This document shows, one piece after another, positions 1 through 9,440 of a stretch of 64,000 nt of DNA. The notes beneath the pieces are model-generated. The model was not told the DNA's origin. It made no database searches and was given only the letters and a program-made list of their open reading frames with translations. This DNA is from Burkholderiaceae bacterium (GTDB lineage Bacteria > Pseudomonadota > Gammaproteobacteria > Burkholderiales > Burkholderiaceae_A). Positions within the stretch are counted from its first letter, which is position 1, and each line of letters begins with the position of its first letter. Location of the stretch: assembly GCA_004214155.1 (NCBI GenBank), contig SGYQ01000001.1, forward strand, positions 62,001-126,000. The letters are read 5' to 3'. The translations under genes were made by a program, and so were the position numbers.

Positions 1-1623
1 GTAAGCGAGGAAGATTATAAATATTGGCTCGGAGTTGCTACGGTTGGTGTTCAGTTAAGAGCGTATTCAAGGGGGGAGACATCCGCCTCTCTTTTTGATT
101 GTTTTGCTAACGGAGTCCCAGTTATCGTAAACTCGCAAGGTGACATGATAGATTTTCCAGAAGATATTGTTTACAAACTAAAAGGTGATCCCAGTATTTC
201 GGAGCTAGCGGCAGCTTTAGAACTATTGACGGACAATTCAGATTTGCGGAGCAATTTAAAAGCAAATGCCGTTAAATATATAACAAACAGGCATTTACCT
301 GAGAATTGTGCAAAAAAATATTTTTCTGCAATTGAGAATTTTTATTTACATAATCACCACAATTTACCTTTAAGAATATCGCACCTTAATAACTCAAATA
401 TTTTTCAAACAGAGAATGAACTAGATTGTTTTATCAATGCACTTTTAAGGACCTGTCTTCCCTCCTTTAGGACAAAAACAATTTATATTGATGTTTCGGA
501 AATCATTAGGGGTGATATTCGTACAGGAATTCAGAGGGTGGTGAGAAATATGCTGAGGGCATTTGCAGAAAACAATATTGGTTATAATGGACTCAGAATA
601 GAGCCGGTGTATACAACACAGAATGCGAACCAGTATTTTTGTGCGGGGGCTTTTCTGACTCGCTTTTTAGGATTGCCCCATATGCTTAATGAAAGACCTA
701 TAGAGCCAAAAACCGGTGATATCTTTCTAGGTTTAGATTTGCAACCAATTTTGACGCCCAGACGGAAAGAGCTTCTAATGGAGATGGATGCTAGGGGAAT
801 TAGAATACAATTTGTAGTTTACGATATTTTGCCTTTAACCCATAGAGAGTACTTTTCCCCTGGAGTTTATAACCATTTTTTTAGCTGGCTTGAAACAATC
901 TCACTATTTGAAAAGCTACTTTGTATTAGTGAGAATACAAAAAAGGAAGTTGAGCGTTTTCTAGAGGTATTTTTCCCAGAAAGATTGAAAAAAATAAAGC
1001 TAAGAACCTTTTTGTTGGGTAATGAGATCACAGAAACTGATGCAAGTAAGGGTCAACCAAAAGAGGCGGAGAGCATTAGAAGATTAATGAAAGAGAACAA
1101 CCTTTTCGTGACGGTCGGTACTATTGAGCCGAGAAAAGGTCATAAGGAATTATTGAAGGTTTTTGATTTGCTATGGAGTAAAGGAGAAACAGCAGCGATT
1201 GTGTTTATTGGTAAAATAGGATGGGAAGTAGATGGCTTAATTAAGGAGATTCGAAAAAATAAAATGTTTGGCAATCGGCTTTTTTGGCTAGATAGTTGCA
1301 GCGACGAATTCCTCCTTGAGGTTTATAAAAAAGCCTCTGGTTTGTTGGTTTCATCATTAGCTGAAGGATACAGCCTGCCTATAGTCGAAAGTCAAAATTT
1401 TGGAATGCCGGTTTTTGCTCGAGGTATACCGGTATTTAGGGAGATTGGCAGAGTGTATGAAAATATTACTTTCTACGAGGGAGACGAACCGGAGGACGTC
1501 GCCAATCAGTTTCTAGAATGGAAATCTTCTTTAAAAGCGAGAAACCATCATGAAAAGAAGGGTTCAAAGACAATATGTTGGAAGAAAGCAACAAAAGATC
1601 TTCAGAAAATCATAATTGACTAA
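1..1623 (+). CDS. Glycosyltransferase with two GT4-like domains, 5' partial
   Basis: The reading frame is open from base 1, so the ATG at 145 is internal and the gene begins upstream of the window. Residues 1 to ~110 look like the C-terminal half of a GT4 (GT-B fold) enzyme: the run SRGETSA followed by DCFANGVPVIV is the usual sugar-nucleotide-binding E-x7-E type region. From ~residue 155 (IYIDVSEIIRGDIRTGIQR) a second GT4 domain starts. It has the typical linker TVGTIEPRKGH and the acceptor/donor motif SLAEGYSLPIVE near its end. The protein is therefore a multi-domain glycosyltransferase, probably cytoplasmic, making a surface polysaccharide or glycan. It lies upstream of the giant surface-protein gene on the same strand, which suggests (inference) a role in glycosylating that protein or its anchor. 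The specific sugar cannot be read from sequence. Confidence 0.85.
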   Translation, partial: VSEEDYKYWLGVATVGVQLRAYSRGETSASLFDCFANGVPVIVNSQGDMIDFPEDIVYKLKGDPSISELAAALELLTDNSDLRSNLKANAVKYITNRHLPENCAKKYFSAIENFYLHNHHNLPLRISHLNNSNIFQTENELDCFINALLRTCLPSFRTKTIYIDVSEIIRGDIRTGIQRVVRNMLRAFAENNIGYNGLRIEPVYTTQNANQYFCAGAFLTRFLGLPHMLNERPIEPKTGDIFLGLDLQPILTPRRKELLMEMDARGIRIQFVVYDILPLTHREYFSPGVYNHFFSWLETISLFEKLLCISENTKKEVERFLEVFFPERLKKIKLRTFLLGNEITETDASKGQPKEAESIRRLMKENNLFVTVGTIEPRKGHKELLKVFDLLWSKGETAAIVFIGKIGWEVDGLIKEIRKNKMFGNRLFWLDSCSDEFLLEVYKKASGLLVSSLAEGYSLPIVESQNFGMPVFARGIPVFREIGRVYENITFYEGDEPEDVANQFLEWKSSLKARNHHEKKGSKTICWKKATKDLQKIIID

Positions 1624-1744
1624 CCTAAGACTTTGATAGTAGCAGTAGCCTTGGTAAACTATCTAGAATCGAAATTAAAGCGCACATATCATTTATCGGC
1701 GCACGTAAGGGGTTTTTAATAGTTATTTGAAAAATTTTTTTGTA

Positions 1745-1788
1745 TTTGGGCCAAATTTTTTGTCAAGTAGTGCTTTTATTTGCCCAAA
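1745..1788. promoter_or_regulatory. Inverted repeats in the leader of the giant surface-protein gene
   Basis: The 253-base gap before the giant gene holds the small palindrome TTTGGGCCAAA (1745-1755). Its left arm TTTGGGC is matched again by GCCCAAA at 1782-1788. Downstream are the -10-like hexamers TATACT (1806-1811) and TATATT (1816-1821), without a convincing -35 at standard spacing. The ribosome binding site AAGGA (1866-1870) lies 6 bases before the ATG at 1877. The dyad could be an operator or a transcript hairpin; its function is inferred from position only. Confidence 0.3.
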
Positions 1789-1876
1789 TGCTAGGGTTCA
1801 TGGAGTATACTCTTGTATATTCATGTGTTTGTAAGTTGCAGATAAAGCTGCGTTTTTAGGAAAAAAAGGAAAAAAC

Positions 1877-4800
1877 ATGTCCGCAGAATTAATCCACCAG
1901 ATGTACATTGCCTACTATCAAAGGCCTGCTGATCCCGCAGGTTTAATCTACTGGCAGGACCAGTTGAATGCTAACGGAGGGGGAGAAGCCGGCTGGAACG
2001 CTGTTGCCGCTGCCTTTGCGAATGCAGCTGAGTCATCCGCGCTTTACGGGAATCAAACCCTAGGCCAAAAGATTTCAGCAATTTATTTAGCAGCTTTTGA
2101 ACGCGCTGCTTCCGCTGACGAGGTCGCCTACTGGGAGGCATCAGGGTTCAATGCTGCTCAAATTGGGTTTGCCATTGTAAACGGGGCGCAAAATGATGAT
2201 CTTGCTACCGTGGATAAAAAGGTGGATTATGCGGAGGCATTTGTTGCGGCTGTTGACCCGGCGGGCACGGGAGTTGGTCCATTTGAATTCCAATACGTTG
2301 ACCCAGCTCAGGGAAGACAGTTAATGGATCCAATCACTAAGGATTCAGATGTTTCAGCGGCAACTGTTTCTAGTCAGGTATCCTCTACTTTGCCAACGCT
2401 GAACACGGTCAACCTAACGAGTGGAAATGACGTTGTTACACCTCAGGCTAATGCTGCAGAAGAAATTAACGCTGCTTTAGGCGGCACGGCACCCTCTCTG
2501 GGGCGTGCTGATCAGATCGACGGTGGAAGCGCTGTAGATACAATTAACATTGACATGGATGGCAATTTCCTTCTTGGTTTCGGATCTGGTGGATTCATGA
2601 AAGACGTTGAAGTTGTCAATTTGGCTGCGACTGCATCCTCTGTGACACCCAAGCAGTTCAACTTCACAGGCGTTTCAGGCGTACAAACCATTAATGTTGG
2701 TGCTAGTAACGCCGCGATTGGAATATCGGAAATTTCAGATGTTGGGATTACTGTTAATTTGAGCGGTCTATCCACAGGTACTTTTGACGTAGGATACGCC
2801 ACAGGTGCTATTAGTGGGTCTGGTTCCTCTATGACGATAGGCGTAACTGATGTTGGAACGAGCCTTGCTGATGCAGTATCTATAACTTCTGATGGTATTA
2901 CAGAGTTGAATCTTGTCAGTAATGGTGCCCAAAACTTTGTAAATCTGGCAGGCTCAGTCAATGATTTAGTTGCCTTGAATGTTACTGGTTCTGGCGGGCT
3001 TGATTTGACAGGAATCTCGAATACTATTTCGGGGTTAGATGCATCAGGACTCGGAGGCGATTTTAGCGTCGAGTTTAATGTGGATTCTAATCAACCTCTA
3101 TCTTCCACGAGCGGAACCATAAGTGGTGGTGCTGGTCATGACACAGTTATTTTAAATGGCTCAGGTATTGCTGCCTTTACCGGTCCAAGTATTGAAGAAA
3201 TTAAATTTGATGGTGCAAGCGGCGAGGTTTTGGTTCAGACAACTGCTCTGACCAGTTTAACGACCATAACGTTTTCAGGAGATGCGGTTAATACTCCTCA
3301 AGTTAGGGGATTGGAGACATCTACTCAAAGCGGTATCACCATTAATGCTACTTATTCCAACGCTTCCCCTGACACTTATTCTATGACAGCAGTTTCTGCA
3401 TTAACGGTCAATTTAAAAGCTGATGCTAATTCGATTACTAATGAGACACAGGGCGATAACGATTTTACATTTAGGACAGACAACGGAAACTCTGTGACAG
3501 TAAATGTTGAAGAATATGCGAGTTCTGCGGGTACTTTCACAGTTCAAAAAGCTTCGAGTTTTGATGTTTCCATTGCATCAACCGCTGATTTTGGTAACCC
3601 TGTTAAACTCAGTGCTGCCTCAACGATTAATGTTTCTGGCGCAGGAGCAATTAGCTCAACAATTTCCGGCGAGAAAGCTACCACGCTCAACCTAAATGTG
3701 GGTAGTGGTACTTTCAATTTTGGTGGTTCCGCAATTCAGACGATAACTTTAGCTGCTACTGACAGGTTAGAAATGTTGGACGCTTCCAACATTTCAGGTG
3801 CGACTACAATTTCTGTTGATGCAGGCGGGTCGGTAGAGCTTGCAAATGCCACTTTCAGGAAGGCTACTGTAGTTGATGCTTCTGGAGGTGCTTCGGCCTC
3901 TCTTGGTCTTGGTAACTTTGATCTATCCACGGGCGCGCTAAGCATGTCGGTTAGCGGGTTTGGTTACGGGGTGTCTGCCAATAACATAGAAATGCAGTCT
4001 GCGAACATCACCCTTGATGCCTCTGAGTCAAGCGGTAAATTACATATCACCAAAATTAGTGGTACTGAAACCGTAACTATTTCTACTGGTACATTGGGTT
4101 GGTTTAGCGCTGGTGAAATCCATGGTCAAGACGGTATCGTTCTCGACATGACAGCAAAGACTGCTGATAGTTCTGGCGACTTTATTGCAAACACACTTTC
4201 TGGCTCGGGGAGTATTACGTTGTCGATGGGCAGTTCATCTGCTGGTCAATCAGGGCTCATCGCAATTTCAGCCCTAGCTGCTGGGAATAATTTCACTCTG
4301 GACGCCTCAAGTTGGGGTGGTGATGTTGACTTAGCTGGTGGTGCTGCTTTCTCCGTTGGGGGGGCAACGACCATTTCGCTAGGTAGTTCCGGAAATCTTA
4401 GTGCTGAGAACATTCTCGCTACGAAAGGAAACTTCGTACTTGATGCAAGTAACGCTGTGACTGCTGAGATTGCTATTGCGTCAAGAATTAGTGGAGGCGG
4501 TGCTGTTACTGTGTCATTAGGAACAGGTTCAACTGCAGCTTACGTTTCTGCAGCAAGAATAGACGGTAATAGCATTACCATTGATGGTTCAAACTTCGGT
4601 GGTGATATTGATCTACACACCTTGTCCTCAAGCGGTAGTATGACATTTGCTTTAGGGTCTGGAGCTGAGTTTAGTGCTGGTAACGTTAGTTTAGCCGGTG
4701 GAAACTTTGTTCTCGATGGTTCAAATGGTCAAACAGCCGAGGTTTCACTGTTAGATATTTCTGGTAGTGGTAGCGTTACAATATCGCTTGGAGGAGGCTC

Positions 4801-7645
4801 TGGAACAGTAAGCGCTGGCGTGATTGGAGCTGGCAAGAACTTCACGATGGATGCAGGCAGCAGCGGAGCTAAGTATGATTTCCATAGTATTAGTGGTTCT
4901 GGTAATGTAACGGTCTCTTTAGGTTCAACCGGCGAGTTCAGTGGTTCTGCAGTAGCAGCTGCCAATGGTGCGATCACAATTGATGCCTCTGCCGGAGCGT
5001 CTGTTGATATGACAATTCAAACGCTTTCTGCAAACGGTAATCTTACGATAAGTATGGGAGCCGGAACCGGTGATATTACGTTTGTAACAGCCACTACAAA
5101 TAAGAATTTTGTTTTTGATGGGTCCAATTCCTCAGGCCAGGCAACTTTGAATAGCATTTCTGCATCAGGCACTGTGACTTTACAGCTCGGTGCAATTGGA
5201 GATTTAACAAACTCTGGTATTTATGCAGGTGGAAACATTGCTATAGACGCATCACAATCTAAGTCAGCTACTATTTCTATTGGTACATACTCAGGCCAGG
5301 GAAGTTTTACTCTCTCTGGTGGACAGGGTTCTGGTTCAATTGTGTTGGGTGATGATGCCGGGGTTACAACAGTTGGGAAAAACTTTACACTTGACGCTTC
5401 GAATTACAACGGAGACGTGAGTATTCAAGCTGTAACTGGTAGCGGTGCAGCTACGATATCCATGGGAGGTGTAGGTAACTTCAGTGCTGGAAATATAGCC
5501 TCTGCTAGCTCTGCTGTGTTTGATTTCTCAAATATGGTATCTGCAGGAAAAGTTGACATTGTTTTGGTCAGTGCAAGTGGCGCAATGACAACAACATTAG
5601 GCTCAGGATCAGGTGATTATAGTGCTGGTGTTTTAGCAATTGACGGAAATATTGTCTTCGATTCTACGAACCATACTGGTGATTTGAACTTTACAGAGAT
5701 TTCGTCCAGCGGAGCCGTTACGTTAAGTGTCGGAGGGGATGGAAATATTTCTGCTGCGAATATTAACACTACGGGCTCGTTTACTCTTGATAACTCAACC
5801 TCTACCTCAGGTAGGGCAGTAGTTCAACAGCTATCTGCTTCCGGTGCGATCACAGTTACCTTAGGAAGTACTAGCGGAGGCAATGCGACTACGTTCAGCG
5901 CAGTTAATAGTGAGTCCGCAATAGTCTTCTCAGCTGCTACATACAATCAAGATCTGACTTTTGCTTCTGTATCTGGGTCCAAAGCGGTAACAATCACGTC
6001 GGGTGGTTCAGGAACTGTTAGTGGGTCTGCGTTTGATGCGTTGGGCGCGCTAACTATCTCTGCATATCTCGGTGGTGGCGAGAATATGGCCCTTAGCGAT
6101 TTGTCAGCCAGTGGAATTAGCTTAACTATAACTGGCGGTAGTGGGTTAGCAACTATTTCGTCGATACAGACTTTAGGCGGTACCTTCACATTGGATACAA
6201 ACGCCTCCACGCAGAAAGATGGAGCACACTCTATCCAGACGGTAAGTGCTACTGCAGCATCCATAGTGATGGGTCTGGGAGATAACACGAACATTTCCGC
6301 GATGGCGATTGGGTCAGGGGGTACAACTATCACAACTGATGCGAGTTCCGACATTACTGTAACACTGGTTACAAGTGTAGGTTCGTTGACAGTGAGCCAG
6401 GTCGGAGGAGGTGAATTCGATTTCCGTTCCGCAGTAATCGGAAATAGCTTTACGTATAACGCGACAGGACTTGCCTCAGGCGGATCCTTGCAAATAAACT
6501 CCGCGTCTATAAGTGCCAACGTAGCTCTTAATTACGGAGATGGTTTGGTAGCGATAGCGTCTGCTCAGGTGATAGATACCGTTGGCTCCTTTACTCTTAG
6601 CGGCGGAGATTTGACGTCCGCTAATGTTGTAATTCAGCAGATAACCTCTGAGGGCGCTGTAAGTATAGATATGGGTGCGGCTAGCGGTTCATTAGCTCTT
6701 AGTGCCATCAATACGAGTTCAACGTTCACATTGGATGTAGGAGCAGCGCCAAAACTTGACGTATCAACCATTCAGACGATTAATGCCAGTGCGGCTATTT
6801 CCATAACTCTGGGTGCGGTAACGGAAGATGCGAAGGCGTTTGCAGTCTCGTCTACGGATACGAAGAGTTCCTTTACCCTTAACGCAACTGCCTATCGAGA
6901 GCAGATTGATATGAGTCGCGTGAGTGGCGATACCATGACTCTGACATTTGGTGATTTGTCAGATTCCTTCTCAGCAGCATCAGTTATAACCACTGGCACG
7001 TTTGATCTGACCGTTGGTGCAAATAATGCGAACTTTAGTGCGGATATTGCGACTGGTGACTTTGGTGGTGCGTTTACGATAACCATGTCAGATATTTCGA
7101 ACGGACTCTCGCTGGGTCAGGGTGCAGGTGCAGCAGGAATGCAGTTCAGTGCTAGCGGAACGATTATAGGTTCGGCTGCCGGAGATTCTGCAAGTGTGAC
7201 CTCTACTTCGCAAAGCGGGGATACCCAAACTCTCGAGTTCTATATGGGAGAAAGCGATGGTAAGGAAGACCAGCTGCAATTATTAGAGGGTGCTGGTATT
7301 GGCATAGTTACAATCCATCACTTTGAGACCAATGTTGATAAGATCTTATACGATGGAAACTCATCTAACCTTACTAACCAGACGATGACAACTGCTCAGG
7401 CGGCGTCAACTATTGCTGATGCTTTGTCGTTAGGATCGGACCCATCAGAAAGTGATGTCCAAATCATTGCTGGTGCTGTTGCGCAAGTTGGTTCTGCGGC
7501 ATGGACCTATAATGGTGACAGTTATTACCTAGGGGGAGATCTTGCGGCTGGTACTGTTGGTACCCTTGCAGCGGGAGAAACGGTGTTTAGGTTTGTTGGG
7601 ATAACAGACTTTGGAACCAATAGTGGTGATATGACCGACTTCTAA
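1877..7645 (+). CDS. Giant DUF4214/S-layer-like repetitive surface protein, predicted type I secretion substrate
   Basis: A 1922-residue acidic, Gly/Ser/Ala/Thr-rich protein, nearly free of Cys, with no N-terminal signal peptide. Residues 1 to ~115 form a DUF4214-type domain (MYIAYYQRPADPAGLIYW start). Residues ~175-680 are irregular beta-rich sequence with only isolated RTX-like motifs (GGAGHDTV near 417). Residues ~690-1765 are about 24 degenerate repeats of ~45 residues. The last ~150 residues (from about GDTQTLEFYMGES) form a distinct C-terminal domain, where type I secretion signals lie. DUF4214 proteins in proteobacteria and cyanobacteria are often large S-layer or adhesin-like proteins exported by type I systems, and complete type I machinery is encoded just downstream. 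The start is an ATG with AAGGA 6 bases upstream. It could be an S-layer subunit or a filamentous adhesin; which one is not decidable here. Confidence 0.85.
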   Translation: MSAELIHQMYIAYYQRPADPAGLIYWQDQLNANGGGEAGWNAVAAAFANAAESSALYGNQTLGQKISAIYLAAFERAASADEVAYWEASGFNAAQIGFAIVNGAQNDDLATVDKKVDYAEAFVAAVDPAGTGVGPFEFQYVDPAQGRQLMDPITKDSDVSAATVSSQVSSTLPTLNTVNLTSGNDVVTPQANAAEEINAALGGTAPSLGRADQIDGGSAVDTINIDMDGNFLLGFGSGGFMKDVEVVNLAATASSVTPKQFNFTGVSGVQTINVGASNAAIGISEISDVGITVNLSGLSTGTFDVGYATGAISGSGSSMTIGVTDVGTSLADAVSITSDGITELNLVSNGAQNFVNLAGSVNDLVALNVTGSGGLDLTGISNTISGLDASGLGGDFSVEFNVDSNQPLSSTSGTISGGAGHDTVILNGSGIAAFTGPSIEEIKFDGASGEVLVQTTALTSLTTITFSGDAVNTPQVRGLETSTQSGITINATYSNASPDTYSMTAVSALTVNLKADANSITNETQGDNDFTFRTDNGNSVTVNVEEYASSAGTFTVQKASSFDVSIASTADFGNPVKLSAASTINVSGAGAISSTISGEKATTLNLNVGSGTFNFGGSAIQTITLAATDRLEMLDASNISGATTISVDAGGSVELANATFRKATVVDASGGASASLGLGNFDLSTGALSMSVSGFGYGVSANNIEMQSANITLDASESSGKLHITKISGTETVTISTGTLGWFSAGEIHGQDGIVLDMTAKTADSSGDFIANTLSGSGSITLSMGSSSAGQSGLIAISALAAGNNFTLDASSWGGDVDLAGGAAFSVGGATTISLGSSGNLSAENILATKGNFVLDASNAVTAEIAIASRISGGGAVTVSLGTGSTAAYVSAARIDGNSITIDGSNFGGDIDLHTLSSSGSMTFALGSGAEFSAGNVSLAGGNFVLDGSNGQTAEVSLLDISGSGSVTISLGGGSGTVSAGVIGAGKNFTMDAGSSGAKYDFHSISGSGNVTVSLGSTGEFSGSAVAAANGAITIDASAGASVDMTIQTLSANGNLTISMGAGTGDITFVTATTNKNFVFDGSNSSGQATLNSISASGTVTLQLGAIGDLTNSGIYAGGNIAIDASQSKSATISIGTYSGQGSFTLSGGQGSGSIVLGDDAGVTTVGKNFTLDASNYNGDVSIQAVTGSGAATISMGGVGNFSAGNIASASSAVFDFSNMVSAGKVDIVLVSASGAMTTTLGSGSGDYSAGVLAIDGNIVFDSTNHTGDLNFTEISSSGAVTLSVGGDGNISAANINTTGSFTLDNSTSTSGRAVVQQLSASGAITVTLGSTSGGNATTFSAVNSESAIVFSAATYNQDLTFASVSGSKAVTITSGGSGTVSGSAFDALGALTISAYLGGGENMALSDLSASGISLTITGGSGLATISSIQTLGGTFTLDTNASTQKDGAHSIQTVSATAASIVMGLGDNTNISAMAIGSGGTTITTDASSDITVTLVTSVGSLTVSQVGGGEFDFRSAVIGNSFTYNATGLASGGSLQINSASISANVALNYGDGLVAIASAQVIDTVGSFTLSGGDLTSANVVIQQITSEGAVSIDMGAASGSLALSAINTSSTFTLDVGAAPKLDVSTIQTINASAAISITLGAVTEDAKAFAVSSTDTKSSFTLNATAYREQIDMSRVSGDTMTLTFGDLSDSFSAASVITTGTFDLTVGANNANFSADIATGDFGGAFTITMSDISNGLSLGQGAGAAGMQFSASGTIIGSAAGDSASVTSTSQSGDTQTLEFYMGESDGKEDQLQLLEGAGIGIVTIHHFETNVDKILYDGNSSNLTNQTMTTAQAASTIADALSLGSDPSESDVQIIAGAVAQVGSAAWTYNGDSYYLGGDLAAGTVGTLAAGETVFRFVGITDFGTNSGDMTDF
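3940..7180 (+). repeat. Coding tandem repeats, ~45 residues each, about 24 degenerate copies
   Basis: Each unit follows the pattern [VI]T[IV]S[LM]G, a short Gly/Ser loop, [FY]SA, then a strand ending LDAS or IDGS, then a strand ending SGSG or SASG before the next unit. Adjacent VTVSLG and MTFALG blocks are 45 residues apart. The units are diverged at DNA level, so this is an old protein repeat and not a recent tandem duplication. Alternating short beta strands and Gly/Ser/Asn turns suggest a beta-solenoid (inference). Confidence 0.75.
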
Positions 7646-7679
7646 AAAAGGAAGTTAAGTAGTATAGGTAGTACAAACG

Positions 7680-7706
7680 GGGGAGTAGAGGATACTCCCC
7701 TTTTTT
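7680..7706 (+). terminator. Intrinsic terminator after the giant surface-protein gene
   Basis: A perfect 8-bp stem GGGGAGTA / TACTCCCC (7680-7687 and 7693-7700) with the loop GAGGA is followed directly by TTTTTT (7701-7706). It sits 35 bases after the stop codon and only 16 bases before the TTG start of the next gene. Partial read-through would give much more surface-protein mRNA than exporter mRNA. Confidence 0.85.
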
Positions 7707-7721
7707 ATAAGTGGGGTTAAA

Positions 7722-9440
7722 TTGCCAAGAATTAGAAAGTCATCAAAATCGCAGTCTAAATCTGAGAAAAAGAAAAAACTCGGGCCACAACCGACAAATT
7801 TAAAAAAAAAGCCAGAGAAACAAATTCAAAACCTAACTGGCGCCGAATTCACGCAGAAGTTCGACCAGCTTTGCAATAGTGGTAAAACAGACGAGGCACA
7901 GACCCTGCTGGATAGCTTGATAAAGATAGAAAAATGGCAACGGTTAAATTTTCAATCTATTATAGAATATAAGCGAGGTGAGCTTGTTAAAGCCGAAGCA
8001 TTGATGCGAGAAGCGGCGAGGGAGCCAAAATCCAAACATGGTGTAAAAAAAAATCTTGCGGGCATGCTCGTTCTTCAAGGACGGATGAGGGAAGCTTTGC
8101 CCTTTGCGGAAAGTGCGTATGAAGCCGATAAAAAGGATTTGAAAACGCTGCACGTTTTAATTAACTGTTTCCTAGATTTAGGAATGACGAAAAGGGCTTT
8201 GGACGTTGTTGCTGATGGATTAAAGGATCATCCAGAGGATAAAATGCTCCTCGTTAGCCGAGCGTCTGCGTTAAGAAGCGAGTTGCGAAATGATGAATCG
8301 CTTGTGGAAATAAACAATTTAGTCGAAAAATTTCCAAATGAACCGGTAATTCATAGGATTAAGGCTGACTTACTGGGTGACCGAAATACTCTTGAGGCAT
8401 TGCCCTTTTACGAAACTGCACTGGAGTTATCCGTAAAGGAAAAAGGGCGAGAGGATCCAGCGATTATGTGGAATATGAGTTTACACTTGTTGCGCGCTAG
8501 AAACTTAAAGCGGGGGTGGGAATGCTGGGAACAGGGGTTTCATCCGATAGTTGGAACGATGGGTCGTAATCTCCCTAAACGGATTAACGATATGAATAGG
8601 GCAGATAAGGAAGGAATGATAATCGATAAGGATAGGTGGACAATAGTCTGCTCTGAACAAGGCATAGGGGATCAAGTACTTTTTCTTCATAGCATGAATG
8701 AAGCTATTGATGAGATGGGAAAAATTTTATATATAGTTGAAAAAAGAATGCACAGTATTATTAAACGAAGTTTTCCTAAGCTTGTCGTTGCTTGCCCAGG
8801 GGTGACGTATGATTGGACGAGAAGTAATATAAAAAAAAATGGTTACATACCGTTAGGTAGCTTACCCAGAAGGCACCGCAACAATATAGAGGATTATTAT
8901 AGAAATAGAAAACCATTTCTTATCGCAAATCGCAAAATGTACGATCAATTTAAAACGGAATTACAAAAACAAGCAGCTGGACGACCAATAATAGGAATAT
9001 CGTGGAAAGGGGGGTTTTGGCAGATACAACGGAAAACTAAGGAATTGGAAATAGAAAAATGGCTCCCAATTTTTAGTAAAGATGCTCTGTTTGTTAATTT
9101 ACAATATGGTGATGTCAAAAAGGATATCGAAATGATTAACGATAAGGGTTATAAATTATTAAATTTTCCGAAGTTTGATTTTAAAATCCATCTCGATGAA
9201 TGGCTGGCCATTGCTTCAGCATGCGATGGTATTATTTCAGTATCAACTGCTCTAGTGCATTTTGCTGGTGCGGTAGGTCAGAAAATTGCGGTTGTAATGC
9301 CGGGCAAACAAGGACCATGGCACCTAGGAATTGATGACAAAGAATCTATGGCATACAAGAACGTTAGAATATTCCGAAAGCAAGGCGACGAAACCATAGA
9401 GGATGTCGTGAAGAGAGTTGCAGACCTTATAATTACATGA
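7722..9440 (+). CDS. TPR protein with C-terminal glycosyltransferase-like (GT9/GT41-type) domain
   Basis: 572 residues. The N-terminus is very basic and Ser/Lys-rich (1-40). TPR-like helices span ~45-230, with alternating EALPFAESAYEAD- and EALPFYETALEL-type motifs. The C-terminal half (~280-570) resembles the GT-B tail found after TPRs in SPINDLY/GT41-like and heptosyltransferase-like proteins: GISWKGG, ACDGIISVSTALVHFAGAVGQ and MPGKQGPWHLG. It is probably a cytoplasmic protein O-glycosyltransferase-like enzyme. Its place between the giant surface protein and the exporter suggests that the surface protein is its substrate (inference). Translation starts at a TTG preceded by GTGGGG, just after a terminator. 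The stop overlaps the next start as ATGA, so the downstream genes are translationally coupled. Confidence 0.75.
   Translation: MPRIRKSSKSQSKSEKKKKLGPQPTNLKKKPEKQIQNLTGAEFTQKFDQLCNSGKTDEAQTLLDSLIKIEKWQRLNFQSIIEYKRGELVKAEALMREAAREPKSKHGVKKNLAGMLVLQGRMREALPFAESAYEADKKDLKTLHVLINCFLDLGMTKRALDVVADGLKDHPEDKMLLVSRASALRSELRNDESLVEINNLVEKFPNEPVIHRIKADLLGDRNTLEALPFYETALELSVKEKGREDPAIMWNMSLHLLRARNLKRGWECWEQGFHPIVGTMGRNLPKRINDMNRADKEGMIIDKDRWTIVCSEQGIGDQVLFLHSMNEAIDEMGKILYIVEKRMHSIIKRSFPKLVVACPGVTYDWTRSNIKKNGYIPLGSLPRRHRNNIEDYYRNRKPFLIANRKMYDQFKTELQKQAAGRPIIGISWKGGFWQIQRKTKELEIEKWLPIFSKDALFVNLQYGDVKKDIEMINDKGYKLLNFPKFDFKIHLDEWLAIASACDGIISVSTALVHFAGAVGQKIAVVMPGKQGPWHLGIDDKESMAYKNVRIFRKQGDETIEDVVKRVADLIIT

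Noticed and set aside
145-1623. Glycosyltransferase starting at the ATG at 145
   Set aside because: The frame is open back to base 1 and the upstream 48 codons encode conserved GT4 sequence, so the ATG is internal.
3123-3150. Classical RTX calcium-binding repeat array
   Set aside because: Only isolated GGAGHD-type motifs are seen, not tandem GGxGxDxUx nonapeptides.
3940-7180. CRISPR array or DNA tandem repeat
   Set aside because: The periodicity is at protein level and diverged at DNA level, with no conserved direct repeat and spacer structure.
2512-7279. Several minus-strand open frames inside the giant surface-protein gene (for example 5947-6519)
   Set aside because: They are rich in Pro, Val, Thr and Ser as expected from reading Gly/Ser/Thr repeat codons backwards, lack ribosome sites and match nothing. 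They are shadows of the main frame.
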